Source of the DNA: Pseudobacteriovorax sp.
Lineage (GTDB): Bacteria; Bdellovibrionota_B; Oligoflexia; Oligoflexales; Oligoflexaceae
NCBI GenBank assembly: GCA_013215145.1
Contig: JABSRP010000005.1
Span: 1-34,438, forward strand
Direction of reading: 5' to 3'
Length of the DNA: 34,438 bases
A program made the translations under genes and the position numbers. The notes below the pieces were generated by a model that saw only the letters and a program-made list of their open reading frames with translations, searched no databases and was not told where the DNA came from. Of this stretch, positions 23,721 through 30,588 are shown piece after piece (position 1 is the first letter of the stretch; the number at the start of each line of letters is the position of its first letter).

Positions 23721-23924
23721 TTACCTGTTGTATTCTTTCATCCAGAGTCCATCCATTTGCCCTAGATCTATGCCCATTAAGTTGGAAATTTCGTCTGCAG
23801 TGTCACCATAATAGAGATATCTCAAGGTTGTTTTTTCCATTTGCAGATCAGATATCCCAAAATCATCAGGGGTCGTTCCGATAAACTCTGGCCTTACTTT
23901 TTGGACGTATGTTCTTTTTTTCAA
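23721..23924 (-). CDS. Small helical protein, first gene of transfer operon
   Basis: 67 residues from TTG with ggag 6 nt upstream. Residues 29-67 (QMEKTTLRYLYYGDTADEIS, then NLMGIDLGQMDGLW) resemble a tri-helical DNA-binding module and match the protein at 24598-24792 over the same region. Located between the 163-bp tandem repeats and the TraU-like gene. A role in operon control is inferred; no known family is recognised. Confidence 0.65.
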   Translation of the reverse strand: MKKRTYVQKVRPEFIGTTPDDFGISDLQMEKTTLRYLYYGDTADEISNLMGIDLGQMDGLWMKEYNR

Positions 23925-23990
23925 TCGTTACTCCATTTGTTAGTTTTCAATTTGTGGCTTTTTTCAAACCGATTTATCTATTTTACTTCT

Positions 23991-24570
23991 GCGTTAAAAA
24001 AATTTTTCCCTACACCTATAGGGCGATTTTATGTCATAAAATCAAAACTTCCCCTTTTCACAATGCGTTAGCTCAACTACAGCCAAAAATTTCGTTTCGG
24101 CTTGGCTCCTACTTGTCGCTACAAGTTAACAGGCAATCTCTCGCCAAAAGATGTGCGTTAAAAAACTTTTCCCTACACCTATAGGGCGTTTTCATGTCAT
24201 AAACCTAAAACTATCCCTTTTCACAATGCCTTAGCTCATCTATGGCCAAAAATTTCGCTCCGACTTGGCCACTAGATGGCGCTACAAGTTAACAGGCAGT
24301 CTCTGGTCAAAAGATGTGCGTTAAAAAACTTTTCCCTACATCTATAGGGCGTTTTCATGTCATAAACTCAAAACTTCCCTTTTTCACAGCTCCTTAGCTC
24401 ATCTATGGCCAAAAATTTCGTTTCGGCTTGGCCCCTACTTGGCGCTACCATTTGAAATGCGATCTCTGACCAAAAGATGTGCGTTAAAAAACTTTTCCCT
24501 ACACCTATAGGGCGTTTTCATGTCATAAATCCAAAACTAGCATTTATCATACAGCCTTAGATCATTTTCA
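23991..24570. repeat. Tandem array of four ~163-bp repeats
   Basis: Units begin at 23991, 24155, 24318 and 24481 (spacing 164, 163 and 163); the last is truncated and diverged after about 24540. Each opens with gcgttaaaaaa, then the palindromic ccctacacctataggg, then cg-N5-atgtcataa, and continues with a less conserved section (agctcatctatggccaaaaa, cttggc, gcgctacaagttaacaggca). It lies directly upstream of the transfer operon. Possible roles are operators, tandem small RNA genes, or partition or replication iterons. Confidence 0.9.
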
Positions 24571-24597
24571 TGCTTACCCTTCGATCTAAACTCTTGC

Positions 24598-24792
24598 CTA
24601 AGATATTTCGTCAATATAGAAAGACTCAAGCTTTTCGACCTCAACCCTAGAAAGGTTAGAAATATCATCTATCGGGCAGTTCTCTCTCAGAAGACGAAGC
24701 GTTACCCTTTCCAACTCTCTGTTTGAAGCCCTTAAATAGTCGTCGTACGAAGTAATAGTTTGCTTTTTTGTTTCTACTTTGTTGCATTTCAT
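24598..24792 (-). CDS. Small helical regulator-like protein
   Basis: 64 residues, ATG with aggaa about 10 nt upstream. C-terminal 40 residues (ELERVTLRLLRENCPIDDIS, NLSRVEVEKLESFYIDEI) parallel the protein at 23721-23924: same TLR start, same EISNL/DISNL turn, same helix end. The second helix after IDDISNLSRVEVEKL has the look of a recognition helix. The two genes flank the tandem repeat array, which makes array-binding regulators an attractive inference. Confidence 0.65.
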   Translation of the reverse strand: MKCNKVETKKQTITSYDDYLRASNRELERVTLRLLRENCPIDDISNLSRVEVEKLESFYIDEIS

Positions 24793-24895
24793 GCTATAAA
24801 TTCCTGTGTTCTATACGAGTGGACTCATGTTTCAGACGCACAAATCCATTCTCGCTTCATTGCAAGTTCAAATTGTTTTTTACTGTGTTAGTGTT

Positions 24896-25420
24896 TTATT
24901 TTCCTAAAATTCCTTCTAGTTTTTCTTTTAACTTTGCGATTGCTCGATCGTGATGAGTTTGAACGCTGGGAGTCGCAATACCTAATTTTTCTCCAATCTT
25001 TTTATAAGTTAAATTCTCGTAGTATTTACTCTTTATTACCTGACGTTGTCTTGGAGGTAACTGCTCGACGGCGCTTCTAACCAATTTTGAAAAACCGTCT
25101 TCACCCCTAGTCTTTAGTCTTGCGAAAACAGATTCTACCTGCTGGATTCCCTCAGAGATATCCTTGATCTGATTTTCATGGAGAAAAAATTCTTGCAGCT
25201 TTGGTTCATTCTCATCAAGATAGGCTATATAATCAGCCCAAGTATCTGCTCCCCATGTTTTTACTATCTCCTTTAGTTCCGCTTGAGTTTTTTCGGAGCC
25301 GTCTTCATTTAGCCAAGGTTTGTCATTCAAAGTCATAAAATCGTCCTTATAGTGAGAGGAAGTTTTTTTTAAGTGCATTTTTTTCCTGTATCCGTTTGTT
25401 TTTGTTGATTCACGTTCCAT
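24896..25420 (-). CDS. Sigma-70 region 4-type regulator
   Basis: 174 residues from the ATG at 25420 (aaaaggt 8 nt upstream); a second ATG at 25336 has aagga 8 nt upstream and would give 146. Residues 115-170 are a sigma-70 region 4 helix-turn-helix: VEQLPPRQRQVIKSKYYENL, then TYKKIGEKLGIATPSVQTHH and DRAIAKLKEKL. Region 2, needed for -10 recognition, is not evident in the N-terminal part (WGADTWADYIAYLDENEPKL), so it may be a divergent ECF-like sigma factor or a LuxR-like positive regulator. Lies immediately upstream of the small regulators and transfer operon. The stretch between the two starts overlaps a repeat-core copy, so transcription or start choice may be regulated there. Confidence 0.8.
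   Translation of the reverse strand: MERESTKTNGYRKKMHLKKTSSHYKDDFMTLNDKPWLNEDGSEKTQAELKEIVKTWGADTWADYIAYLDENEPKLQEFFLHENQIKDISEGIQQVESVFARLKTRGEDGFSKLVRSAVEQLPPRQRQVIKSKYYENLTYKKIGEKLGIATPSVQTHHDRAIAKLKEKLEGILGK
25330..25380 (-). promoter_or_regulatory. Diverged copy of repeat core, at sigma gene start
   Basis: On the minus strand it reads cacttaaaaaaaa-cttcctctcactataagg-acgattttatgac, matching the array units position by position (TTAAAAAA, CCT..ACTATAAGG, CGATTTTATG). It lies between the two possible ATG starts of the sigma-like gene. The orientation is opposite to that of the array. An operator or unusual promoter is inferred. Confidence 0.55.
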
Positions 25421-25458
25421 CTGTTTTTACCTTTTAGTTTCTAAGTTAGTTTCGTTTG

Positions 25459-25551
25459 TTAAATTTTCTTTTTTCTATTCTTTGTTCTGTTTTCTTTCTT
25501 TTCCCGGCATAGGAAGACTCGATTTTGGTTTGCATTTGTCATAAAAGTCAT
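25459..25551 (-). CDS. Candidate 30-residue basic peptide
   Basis: ATG at 25551 follows agggcgatttt, a usable ribosome site that is itself part of a repeat-core copy. It encodes 30 residues with a basic tail (CREKKENRTKNRKKKI). No homologue is known. It may be a leader peptide for the sigma-like gene downstream, or chance. Confidence 0.3.
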   Translation of the reverse strand: MTFMTNANQNRVFLCREKKENRTKNRKKKI

Positions 25552-25590
25552 AAAATCGCCCTATTAGTGAAAGGGAAAAAATTTTAAGTA
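25541..25590 (-). promoter_or_regulatory. Second diverged copy of repeat core
   Basis: Minus strand: gtacttaaaa-ttttttccctttcactaataggg-cgattttatgac, with a direct repeat ttttatgac-ttttatgac. It is the closest non-array match to the 163-bp unit core and has the same orientation as the copy at 25330-25380. It lies upstream of the 30-codon frame and the sigma-like gene. Confidence 0.55.
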
Positions 25591-25672
25591 CACTTTTTCG
25601 CCGTTAACTATCTAAAATATTTCGTTTTTCGATTTTTTTTGCTACGGCTTCTAGCACCCTGGTCGCGGCCAA

Positions 25673-25855
25673 TTAGAAAGAAAATCCTGCAAGCAATAGA
25701 GTTTCTTTTTTAGACCAATAGACTTTTGCCGATTTTTGTTTGGCCCAATATCTGCGACGCAAATATCTTTCTTGCCTTCGGATTTTTTCGGGACTCTTAA
25801 TCAAGCTAGGGTAGCTTTGGTTGCGATAGTTTCTTAGGTTGATGTCGTTGCTCAT
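25673..25855 (-). CDS. Small basic protein (60 aa)
   Basis: ATG has an ideal ribosome site (aaaggaggtaaac). The product is strongly basic, with a charged helix (SPEKIRRQERYLRRRYWAKQ) and an aromatic, hydrophobic end (LLLAGFSF). It may bind nucleic acid. It is transcribed divergently from the TIGR02147-type regulator and shares that promoter region. Unrecognised. Confidence 0.6.
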   Translation of the reverse strand: MSNDINLRNYRNQSYPSLIKSPEKIRRQERYLRRRYWAKQKSAKVYWSKKETLLLAGFSF

Positions 25856-25951
25856 GTTTACCTCCTTTCTGTCTTTGTGTTTCTCAGCGACAAAAAGGTT
25901 GTACTCAATCGACTACGCCATTAACACTTCATTGAATGACGAGTTTTTGCT

Positions 25952-25976
25952 AAATCCGTCATTATTTGACGGATTT
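25952..25976. promoter_or_regulatory. Palindromic operator
   Basis: Perfect inverted repeat AAATCCGTCA-ttatt-TGACGGATTT with 10-bp arms. The right arm contains the -35 hexamer of the plus-strand promoter that follows, so a protein bound here would control the divergent genes on both sides. The plus-strand regulator itself is the likeliest ligand. Confidence 0.65.
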
Positions 25977-25995
25977 CTTCGTAACATGTTATAAA
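25966..25995 (+). promoter_or_regulatory. Sigma-70-type promoter
   Basis: TTGACG (25966-25971), 18-nt spacer, TATAAA (25990-25995), about 46 nt upstream of the ATG at 26042. The match to both consensus hexamers is good, and the overlap with the 25952-25976 palindrome implies repression or autoregulation. Confidence 0.6.
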
Positions 25996-26041
25996 CATTA
26001 AAAATATTTTCTGGCTTTTTTTCAAGTTTGAGGCCTTTTAT

Positions 26042-26905
26042 ATGAAAAAGACTGTATTTGACTTTGATAGCCACATTGAAATCATCGAATGGCAGCTAAG
26101 TCGGAAAACTAAAGATGGAAAAAAAATAATAAGTCCAGGCAAATTGCAAGAAGCTATCGGCATGCAATCGAGCCATTGGAGTAAAGCATATAAAGCCAAG
26201 GGAGGAAGTTTTTCAGATTCGCAAACAGTAAGGATGGCAAACTATTTCGGATTCAAAGAACTAGAAAAATTATATTTCTTTCATTTGACGAAGTACTGTC
26301 AAGCCGATGAGATATCAAAACCAATGTTTAAAAAATGTTGTGAAAACACTCTAGAAGAATATAAACACAAATTCTCTAGTAAAATGCCTAATTCAATTTC
26401 CGAAGATCAGCAAAAATTTTTCAATGAATATATTGATGATCCAATTGTAATGATAGTATATGTGACTCTAGCAACAAAAAAGTACCAAGACGCCTCAATG
26501 ATTGCAAGGGGTCTTGATATTGGTATCGAGAAGGTATTAAGGGCAATCCGAATCCTTAAAGAGCACTCAATTATTGAAAAAGACACTCTAAAAATTATTC
26601 CCCAAAGGATAAAGGTCAAGTTTTCTTCTGACAAAGTTAGACGTTCTCATATGAACACTAGGAGTTTTGTTTCCGATAGAATATCTTCGAATGTAAGCTA
26701 TTCACCCAACCAACACCATACCTATACACTAGGTTTTTCAAAGGAGATGGGTGCTAAGCTAGAGTTAACTATTGCAAAACTAGTAGAATCGCTCCTGAAA
26801 AGAGTCGACAACTCAACAGAAAATAGACAAAAAGATACGCCTTACCTTTTTACTCTAGACTTTATACCATTGGAGGTAGAAAAATCTAAAAGTGAGTCGG
26901 ATTAA
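26042..26905 (+). CDS. TIGR02147/DUF4423-type regulator
   Basis: 287 residues, ATG with gaggcc 8 nt upstream. The N-terminal 70 residues carry a helix-turn-helix (PGKLQEAIGMQSSHWSKAYK, then FSDSQTVRMANYFG). The central part (SMIARGLDIGIEKVLRAIRI, LKEHSIIEKD) corresponds to the second winged-helix region of DUF4423. These proteins are frequent in Fibrobacteres and Bdellovibrionota. It converges on a lipoprotein gene (20-bp overlap of the 3' ends) and is probably autoregulated through the palindrome in its promoter. Targets are unknown. Confidence 0.75.
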   Translation: MKKTVFDFDSHIEIIEWQLSRKTKDGKKIISPGKLQEAIGMQSSHWSKAYKAKGGSFSDSQTVRMANYFGFKELEKLYFFHLTKYCQADEISKPMFKKCCENTLEEYKHKFSSKMPNSISEDQQKFFNEYIDDPIVMIVYVTLATKKYQDASMIARGLDIGIEKVLRAIRILKEHSIIEKDTLKIIPQRIKVKFSSDKVRRSHMNTRSFVSDRISSNVSYSPNQHHTYTLGFSKEMGAKLELTIAKLVESLLKRVDNSTENRQKDTPYLFTLDFIPLEVEKSKSESD

Positions 26906-27590
26906 ACTGAATATCACCTACATTTGAAGGCTGTTCATCGATGTTCTGAAAGTGTGGATCTGATCCGAATTTGAGAATCTCACTATCATTTTCAAAATAG
27001 ATGAGATCAAGCTTCTTAGCTCCTGTTGCCGCGAATTTTCGGGTTCCACAGGAAAATCCAGAGATATCGTAAACGACGATCGCTTTCCAATCATTTACGC
27101 CACAATAAGAATTTTCACTTAGTTCTCGAGCATAGCTGCTAGAAAGTATATTGATACTGTACGACACTACAAAAGTTTCGACTAAATAGTCCTCAGGCTG
27201 CTCAAGACTAACCTGTCTAGAACTCAACTCGTAAGACTGCTCGTGGATCTCATAAATGGCCGAAGCTGTAGCGCACCCCTCATCTTCATAATAGATGGTC
27301 GTGAGGTAGTAGTATTCATCATCAGTCCTAAAGGCTCTTGTGATATATTCGTTATTTAATCGATAACAAGGCGTGTTCCAGTTTCCTCCGCTTCCAACTG
27401 ATATTCCAACTAGAGAATCCTCGCCTTCGCCGACGTCGTTATCATCATCCGAGCTGTCATCCGCACCACTATCTACGATACCAACATTTTCACCTGAGCC
27501 GTCATCATAGGTTGCTGGGCTTTTTTCAGTCCCATCTGGCTTAGCGCAAGATGCTAATAATACTAATGTTAAGGCGATCGATATTTTCAT
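26886..27590 (-). CDS. Lipoprotein of unknown function
   Basis: 234 residues from the ATG at 27590, chosen because it places a lipoprotein signal at the N-terminus (MKISIALTLVLLASCAKPDG; lipobox LASC, Cys about 15). An Asp-rich linker (SGADDSSDDDNDVGEGEDS) separates the lipid anchor from a beta-rich domain with four cysteines (NTPCYRLNN, EGCATAS, SYCGVND, GFSCGTR). Surface or periplasmic location on the outer membrane is likely as +2 is Ala. The 3' end overlaps the neighbouring regulator. No enzyme motif is seen. Confidence 0.75.
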   Translation of the reverse strand: MKISIALTLVLLASCAKPDGTEKSPATYDDGSGENVGIVDSGADDSSDDDNDVGEGEDSLVGISVGSGGNWNTPCYRLNNEYITRAFRTDDEYYYLTTIYYEDEGCATASAIYEIHEQSYELSSRQVSLEQPEDYLVETFVVSYSINILSSSYARELSENSYCGVNDWKAIVVYDISGFSCGTRKFAATGAKKLDLIYFENDSEILKFGSDPHFQNIDEQPSNVGDIQFNPTHF

Positions 27591-28074
27591 TACAGTATTT
27601 TCCAGCGTTTGAGTTGAACGAGAGGAGTAATAAATCATGCGATTATGTAACCCAATGCGGCTTATATGTCAATATCAATCTATCTTGATTGACTAATTTA
27701 ATCGAACTATTATATCGACTACCAACGGGCTTTTCAGAATCAAGGTCAAAACCGAGGAAAAGATTATAGATCTCGACAGTTGAATCGTTTCCTCTTGAAG
27801 CCTCGAGAAACTAGAAAAGTAACCTTAGGTAATTACGGTATTTTACTGCGCCAGCCGATGGCGTACCGGTTATGGGGTGGATTTGAACTTGTTACCCTAA
27901 ACTTTGAACTGATTCGAATATTACGTATCAAGGATGACTGAGGTTAACTCCATCTCCGTTTGGAGATACAATGCGATCACAATATAAATAATCAGTTGGT
28001 TTGCTTACAAAACCAAAAGACATGGATGAAACATATCCATTTTCGAGAGCATTGAAGATAGGTAGCTTCTGCGT
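27591..28074. other. 484-bp gap, possible gene remnant
   Basis: No intact gene is seen. On the minus strand, in the same frame as the XRE gene and separated from it only by its TAG stop, lie 48 protein-like codons (LENGYVSSMSFGFVSKPTDY) ending near 27935. This could be the decayed C-terminal part of a once longer protein. The remainder holds nothing I can support. Confidence 0.25.
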
Positions 28075-28290
28075 CTATTTCAATAGCTTTAAGGGGTCCT
28101 TTACGGATAGTCCTTGCCCGATCGCAGACACTGTTTGAAGTGTCAGATTCGTAATCGAACCTTGCTCGATGGAAGTGATTGTGCTGATAGATAGCTTTGA
28201 CAGTTCCGCGAGCTTTTGCTGAGATAGCTTTTTTTCAGCCCGTAGACGTTTTACATTTTTTCTAAAATTTTCAATCCACAGTTTTTCCAT
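28075..28290 (-). CDS. XRE-family helix-turn-helix regulator
   Basis: 71 residues from the ATG at 28290 (an upstream GTG lies inside the operator). A complete HTH_3/XRE domain: NFRKNVKRLRAEKKLSQQKL, with recognition segment LSKLSISTITSIEQGSITNL. Proteins of this size are single-domain repressors. It is divergent from a response-regulator gene, with a palindrome between them. No clear ribosome site is seen. Readthrough of the TAG would add 48 codons. Confidence 0.8.
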   Translation of the reverse strand: MEKLWIENFRKNVKRLRAEKKLSQQKLAELSKLSISTITSIEQGSITNLTLQTVSAIGQGLSVKDPLKLLK

Positions 28291-28304
28291 TTTTAGACAA
28301 TAAG

Positions 28305-28325
28305 TCACTTTAAAAAATAAAGTGA
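28305..28325. promoter_or_regulatory. Palindromic operator, XRE/CheY divergent region
   Basis: Perfect inverted repeat TCACTTTA-aaaaa-TAAAGTGA immediately upstream of the XRE start. It is the expected kind of site for autoregulation by the adjacent XRE protein, which would also affect the divergent response-regulator gene. Confidence 0.6.
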
Positions 28326-28387
28326 TACCATTAAAATAATACTTTTAATCCAATAGTATTTACAAATTATAAATAGAGGGTAAGGCA

Positions 28388-28726
28388 TTGAATATATTAC
28401 TTATTGATGACAACCTAGACCTTTTGAAAACGGTAAAGGAAATGATCCCAGCGGAACACAATGTGACTTTAGCCACGGACGCTTTGCAGGGATCAGAGTT
28501 ATTTAACAAGGGAGATTTTGATCTAGTTGTCACAGATATCGATATGCCCGGGACCGGAGGTGGACTAAGACTCGTTTCTGAAGCTGCAAGTAGGGACAAG
28601 ACAGTCGTCGTATATACTGGATCAATCGCAAAGCCAAAGGAGTATTATAAATCTATTGGAGCAAAAAGAGTATTTTTCAAAGCCATCGATGACGATGAGC
28701 TGGTGAAGTTTTTATCAAGCTTATAG
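28388..28726 (+). CDS. Single-domain response regulator (CheY-like)
   Basis: 112 residues from TTG with agaggg 8-10 nt upstream. Receiver signature complete: acid pair Asp7/Asp8 (LLIDDN), phospho-acceptor Asp50 (VVTDIDMPG), Thr77 (YTGS) and Lys98 (VFFKAIDD). No output domain. No histidine kinase is present in this window, so it must be phosphorylated by a kinase elsewhere. Contains an unusual Gly run after the acceptor loop (GTGGGLRL). Confidence 0.85.
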   Translation: MNILLIDDNLDLLKTVKEMIPAEHNVTLATDALQGSELFNKGDFDLVVTDIDMPGTGGGLRLVSEAASRDKTVVVYTGSIAKPKEYYKSIGAKRVFFKAIDDDELVKFLSSL

Positions 28727-29134
28727 ATACCGAGCTACATTTTCAGCTGAGAAAAATGTTCACAGTTTTCATTTTTGTTACCTAAAATACCAGAAAGTAA
28801 ATGACGTGACTTTTTGCCCAACGTGAATATTTTTGAAACCGATATAATAATTTTTCTCAGAAGAGATTACCAGCTTTTCGGAACATTCCATTACTATTTC
28901 AAATTTCAGGTTTTTACTTTTTTCGCTAATAAAAAGCGTCATACTTTTTAATTAAAAAGCTAATGCTAGTACTTTAACTACCTTACTAAAAATCACCCAT
29001 TCTCAATCAATTTTGTTTTGCAAAAAAATTGCTTTTTCGCCACAAATAATGCTAACTGGAATCACTAAAGGCACCCCTCGCAAGTGTCATTTTTAACCAA
29101 GTCTTTTCCAATAACAGATTGAATGGAGATAGGT
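28727..29134. other. 408-bp A+T-rich gap
   Basis: No gene is seen. A tataat hexamer at about 28848 could be a -10 element, but I found no matching -35 at the usual distance. Several T- and A-rich runs occur. Confidence 0.3.
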
Positions 29135-30082
29135 ATGAGCGAGTATATCGAAACAATTGATGAGTTTGATTTTAAGATATCTCTCTCCGATTCTGATGCT
29201 GAGCATGAGAGTGTAACTTACTTCCTTATGACCATAGGACAACGATCCATTAACGAAAATGATGAAGAGACATGGAAAGAGGTAGGAGAAATCTCAGGAT
29301 ATCTTGTAAGTGAGGACTTTGCATATGATTCCACTCTCTATCATGCCTGTGATGCTATAAGTGGCGATATTGAAGAAATAGCGAGCATGATTCAAGACTT
29401 AGAAAATAGCAATACTGGAAATTTTCATGAAATTCGACTCCACGGCCAAGGGTACACCATCATATCATCAATACACTTTTGGGGAAAATGGGTTCGTACC
29501 GGAATCGAGCAGGCAGCAGTAGGAAGTCTACTAAAAAGGTTAGCCGTATACACTCATGGCGCTATTGTATACCCCTTGAAAGAAACAAAGGATAAAGATG
29601 GTATCTATGCGACCAAGGGCTACGATCAAAGCAAACCTGCCACCGCCTACATTCAAAAAGTTTTCAAAGATGTTGGTTTTGAGCCGGTAGAAAAAACGAA
29701 ATTTTGGGCCTTTTGGAACACTGACGAAATTGACTTATCCCAAATACCTTCAATAAACACCTTCGTGCTTACAGATACAAAATTTGAAGTCGACGAAAAT
29801 GAGCTGATCGAATATATCCCTCACAAGATTGACTCAAGCAATGTCAGCCTTTTTCGTTCATTTGAAAACGATCTTGTTTACGAAATTGCTGAAAGGCTAA
29901 GGGTATCTCCAGAATCTATCGCAAGAAACTACTCCGAGTTTCCAAACATGGAAAACAGTGAATTATTAAAATATGCCAAGGATACTGGAGTCGACCCTAT
30001 CGAGGTTATAAAACGTGATCAGGCGCTGCGTAATAGCATAACAAATGAGCCAGGAGACTCAGGGACTCCAAAGGGTACATGA
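29135..30082 (+). CDS. Protein of unknown function, possibly acyltransferase-like
   Basis: 315 residues from the ATG at 29135, which has ggagatagg just upstream; an ATG four codons earlier would overlap it. No signal peptide. The segment WVRTGIEQAAVGSLLKRLAV, then YTHGAIVYPLKE, has the spacing of the acetyl-CoA-binding loop and following strand of GNAT acyltransferases, though the canonical Q/RxxGxG/A is imperfect. The C-terminal quarter is helical (FENDLVYEIAERLRVSPESI) and ends in a Pro/Gly-rich tail. It stands alone on its strand. I am unsure of the family. Confidence 0.65.
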   Translation: MSEYIETIDEFDFKISLSDSDAEHESVTYFLMTIGQRSINENDEETWKEVGEISGYLVSEDFAYDSTLYHACDAISGDIEEIASMIQDLENSNTGNFHEIRLHGQGYTIISSIHFWGKWVRTGIEQAAVGSLLKRLAVYTHGAIVYPLKETKDKDGIYATKGYDQSKPATAYIQKVFKDVGFEPVEKTKFWAFWNTDEIDLSQIPSINTFVLTDTKFEVDENELIEYIPHKIDSSNVSLFRSFENDLVYEIAERLRVSPESIARNYSEFPNMENSELLKYAKDTGVDPIEVIKRDQALRNSITNEPGDSGTPKGT

Positions 30083-30297
30083 TCAATATTCTATGTTAAT
30101 ATAAACATATTTACTTCGAGGGGGGCAAGTTTAGTATGTTTCCAACAAGGTACGGAGCACCGAACTAGCGAGTTTCAGAAGACCGAATTATCGTTTTGGA
30201 AATTCGACAGCTATCAACATAATCCTCTGAAAATATCACTCGATCTCCACTACCGCCTCTTGTCACAGTAAAAGTTAAACAACGACCAAAAGATCAT
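30083..30297. other. 215-bp gap with coding remnant
   Basis: On the minus strand a 43-codon frame (about 30165-30296) directly follows, in a different frame, the stop of the gene at 30298. It looks like protein sequence (LTFTVTRGGSGDRVIFSEDY). The junction contains an inverted repeat (GATCAAAAG...CTTTTGGTC). It may be the original C-terminus of that gene after a frameshift. Confidence 0.3.
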
Positions 30298-30588
30298 TTA
30301 CTTTTGATCAGCAGAATCAATCGGCAAGAAGAATGTGGTTTCGTTTAGATTTGTCAAATCCAATTTATCATTTAACTTTACCTTTTCTCCCGAGCTAGGT
30401 AGGTCTGTAACGTCACTGAATGAAGCTCTTAGCCTCGCTCTTCGATATTCGCTACTATCTACGCTCACAACTAAGTCGGTAGATCTAAGTGAACTTCTTA
30501 TCTCGGATAGATTTCCTCCAATTACTCCTGCACCCAATGATCCTGTTGAAGCTAAAAAACCTGCTACAAAGACGAATTTATAACTCAT
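30298..30588 (-). CDS. Small secreted protein
   Basis: 96 residues, ATG overlapping the 3' end of the upstream regulator gene by 11 bp. Signal peptide (MSYKFVFVAGFLASTGSLGA). The mature part is rich in Ser, Arg and Leu (RSSLRSTDLVVSVDSSEYRR) and ends LNETTFFLPIDSADQK. It may be cut short: a plausible continuation is present downstream in another frame. Translationally coupled to the helix-turn-helix protein, which probably controls it. Confidence 0.6.
   Translation of the reverse strand: MSYKFVFVAGFLASTGSLGAGVIGGNLSEIRSSLRSTDLVVSVDSSEYRRARLRASFSDVTDLPSSGEKVKLNDKLDLTNLNETTFFLPIDSADQK

Noticed and set aside
24001..24184. Plus-strand frames of 76 and 91 codons reading into the repeat array
   Set aside because: Composition is that of repeat and spacer DNA, frames are not kept between repeat units, and no ribosome site is seen.
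23991..24570. CRISPR array reading of the tandem repeats
   Set aside because: Units are 163 bp with related bodies rather than short identical repeats with unique spacers, and no cas gene is present.
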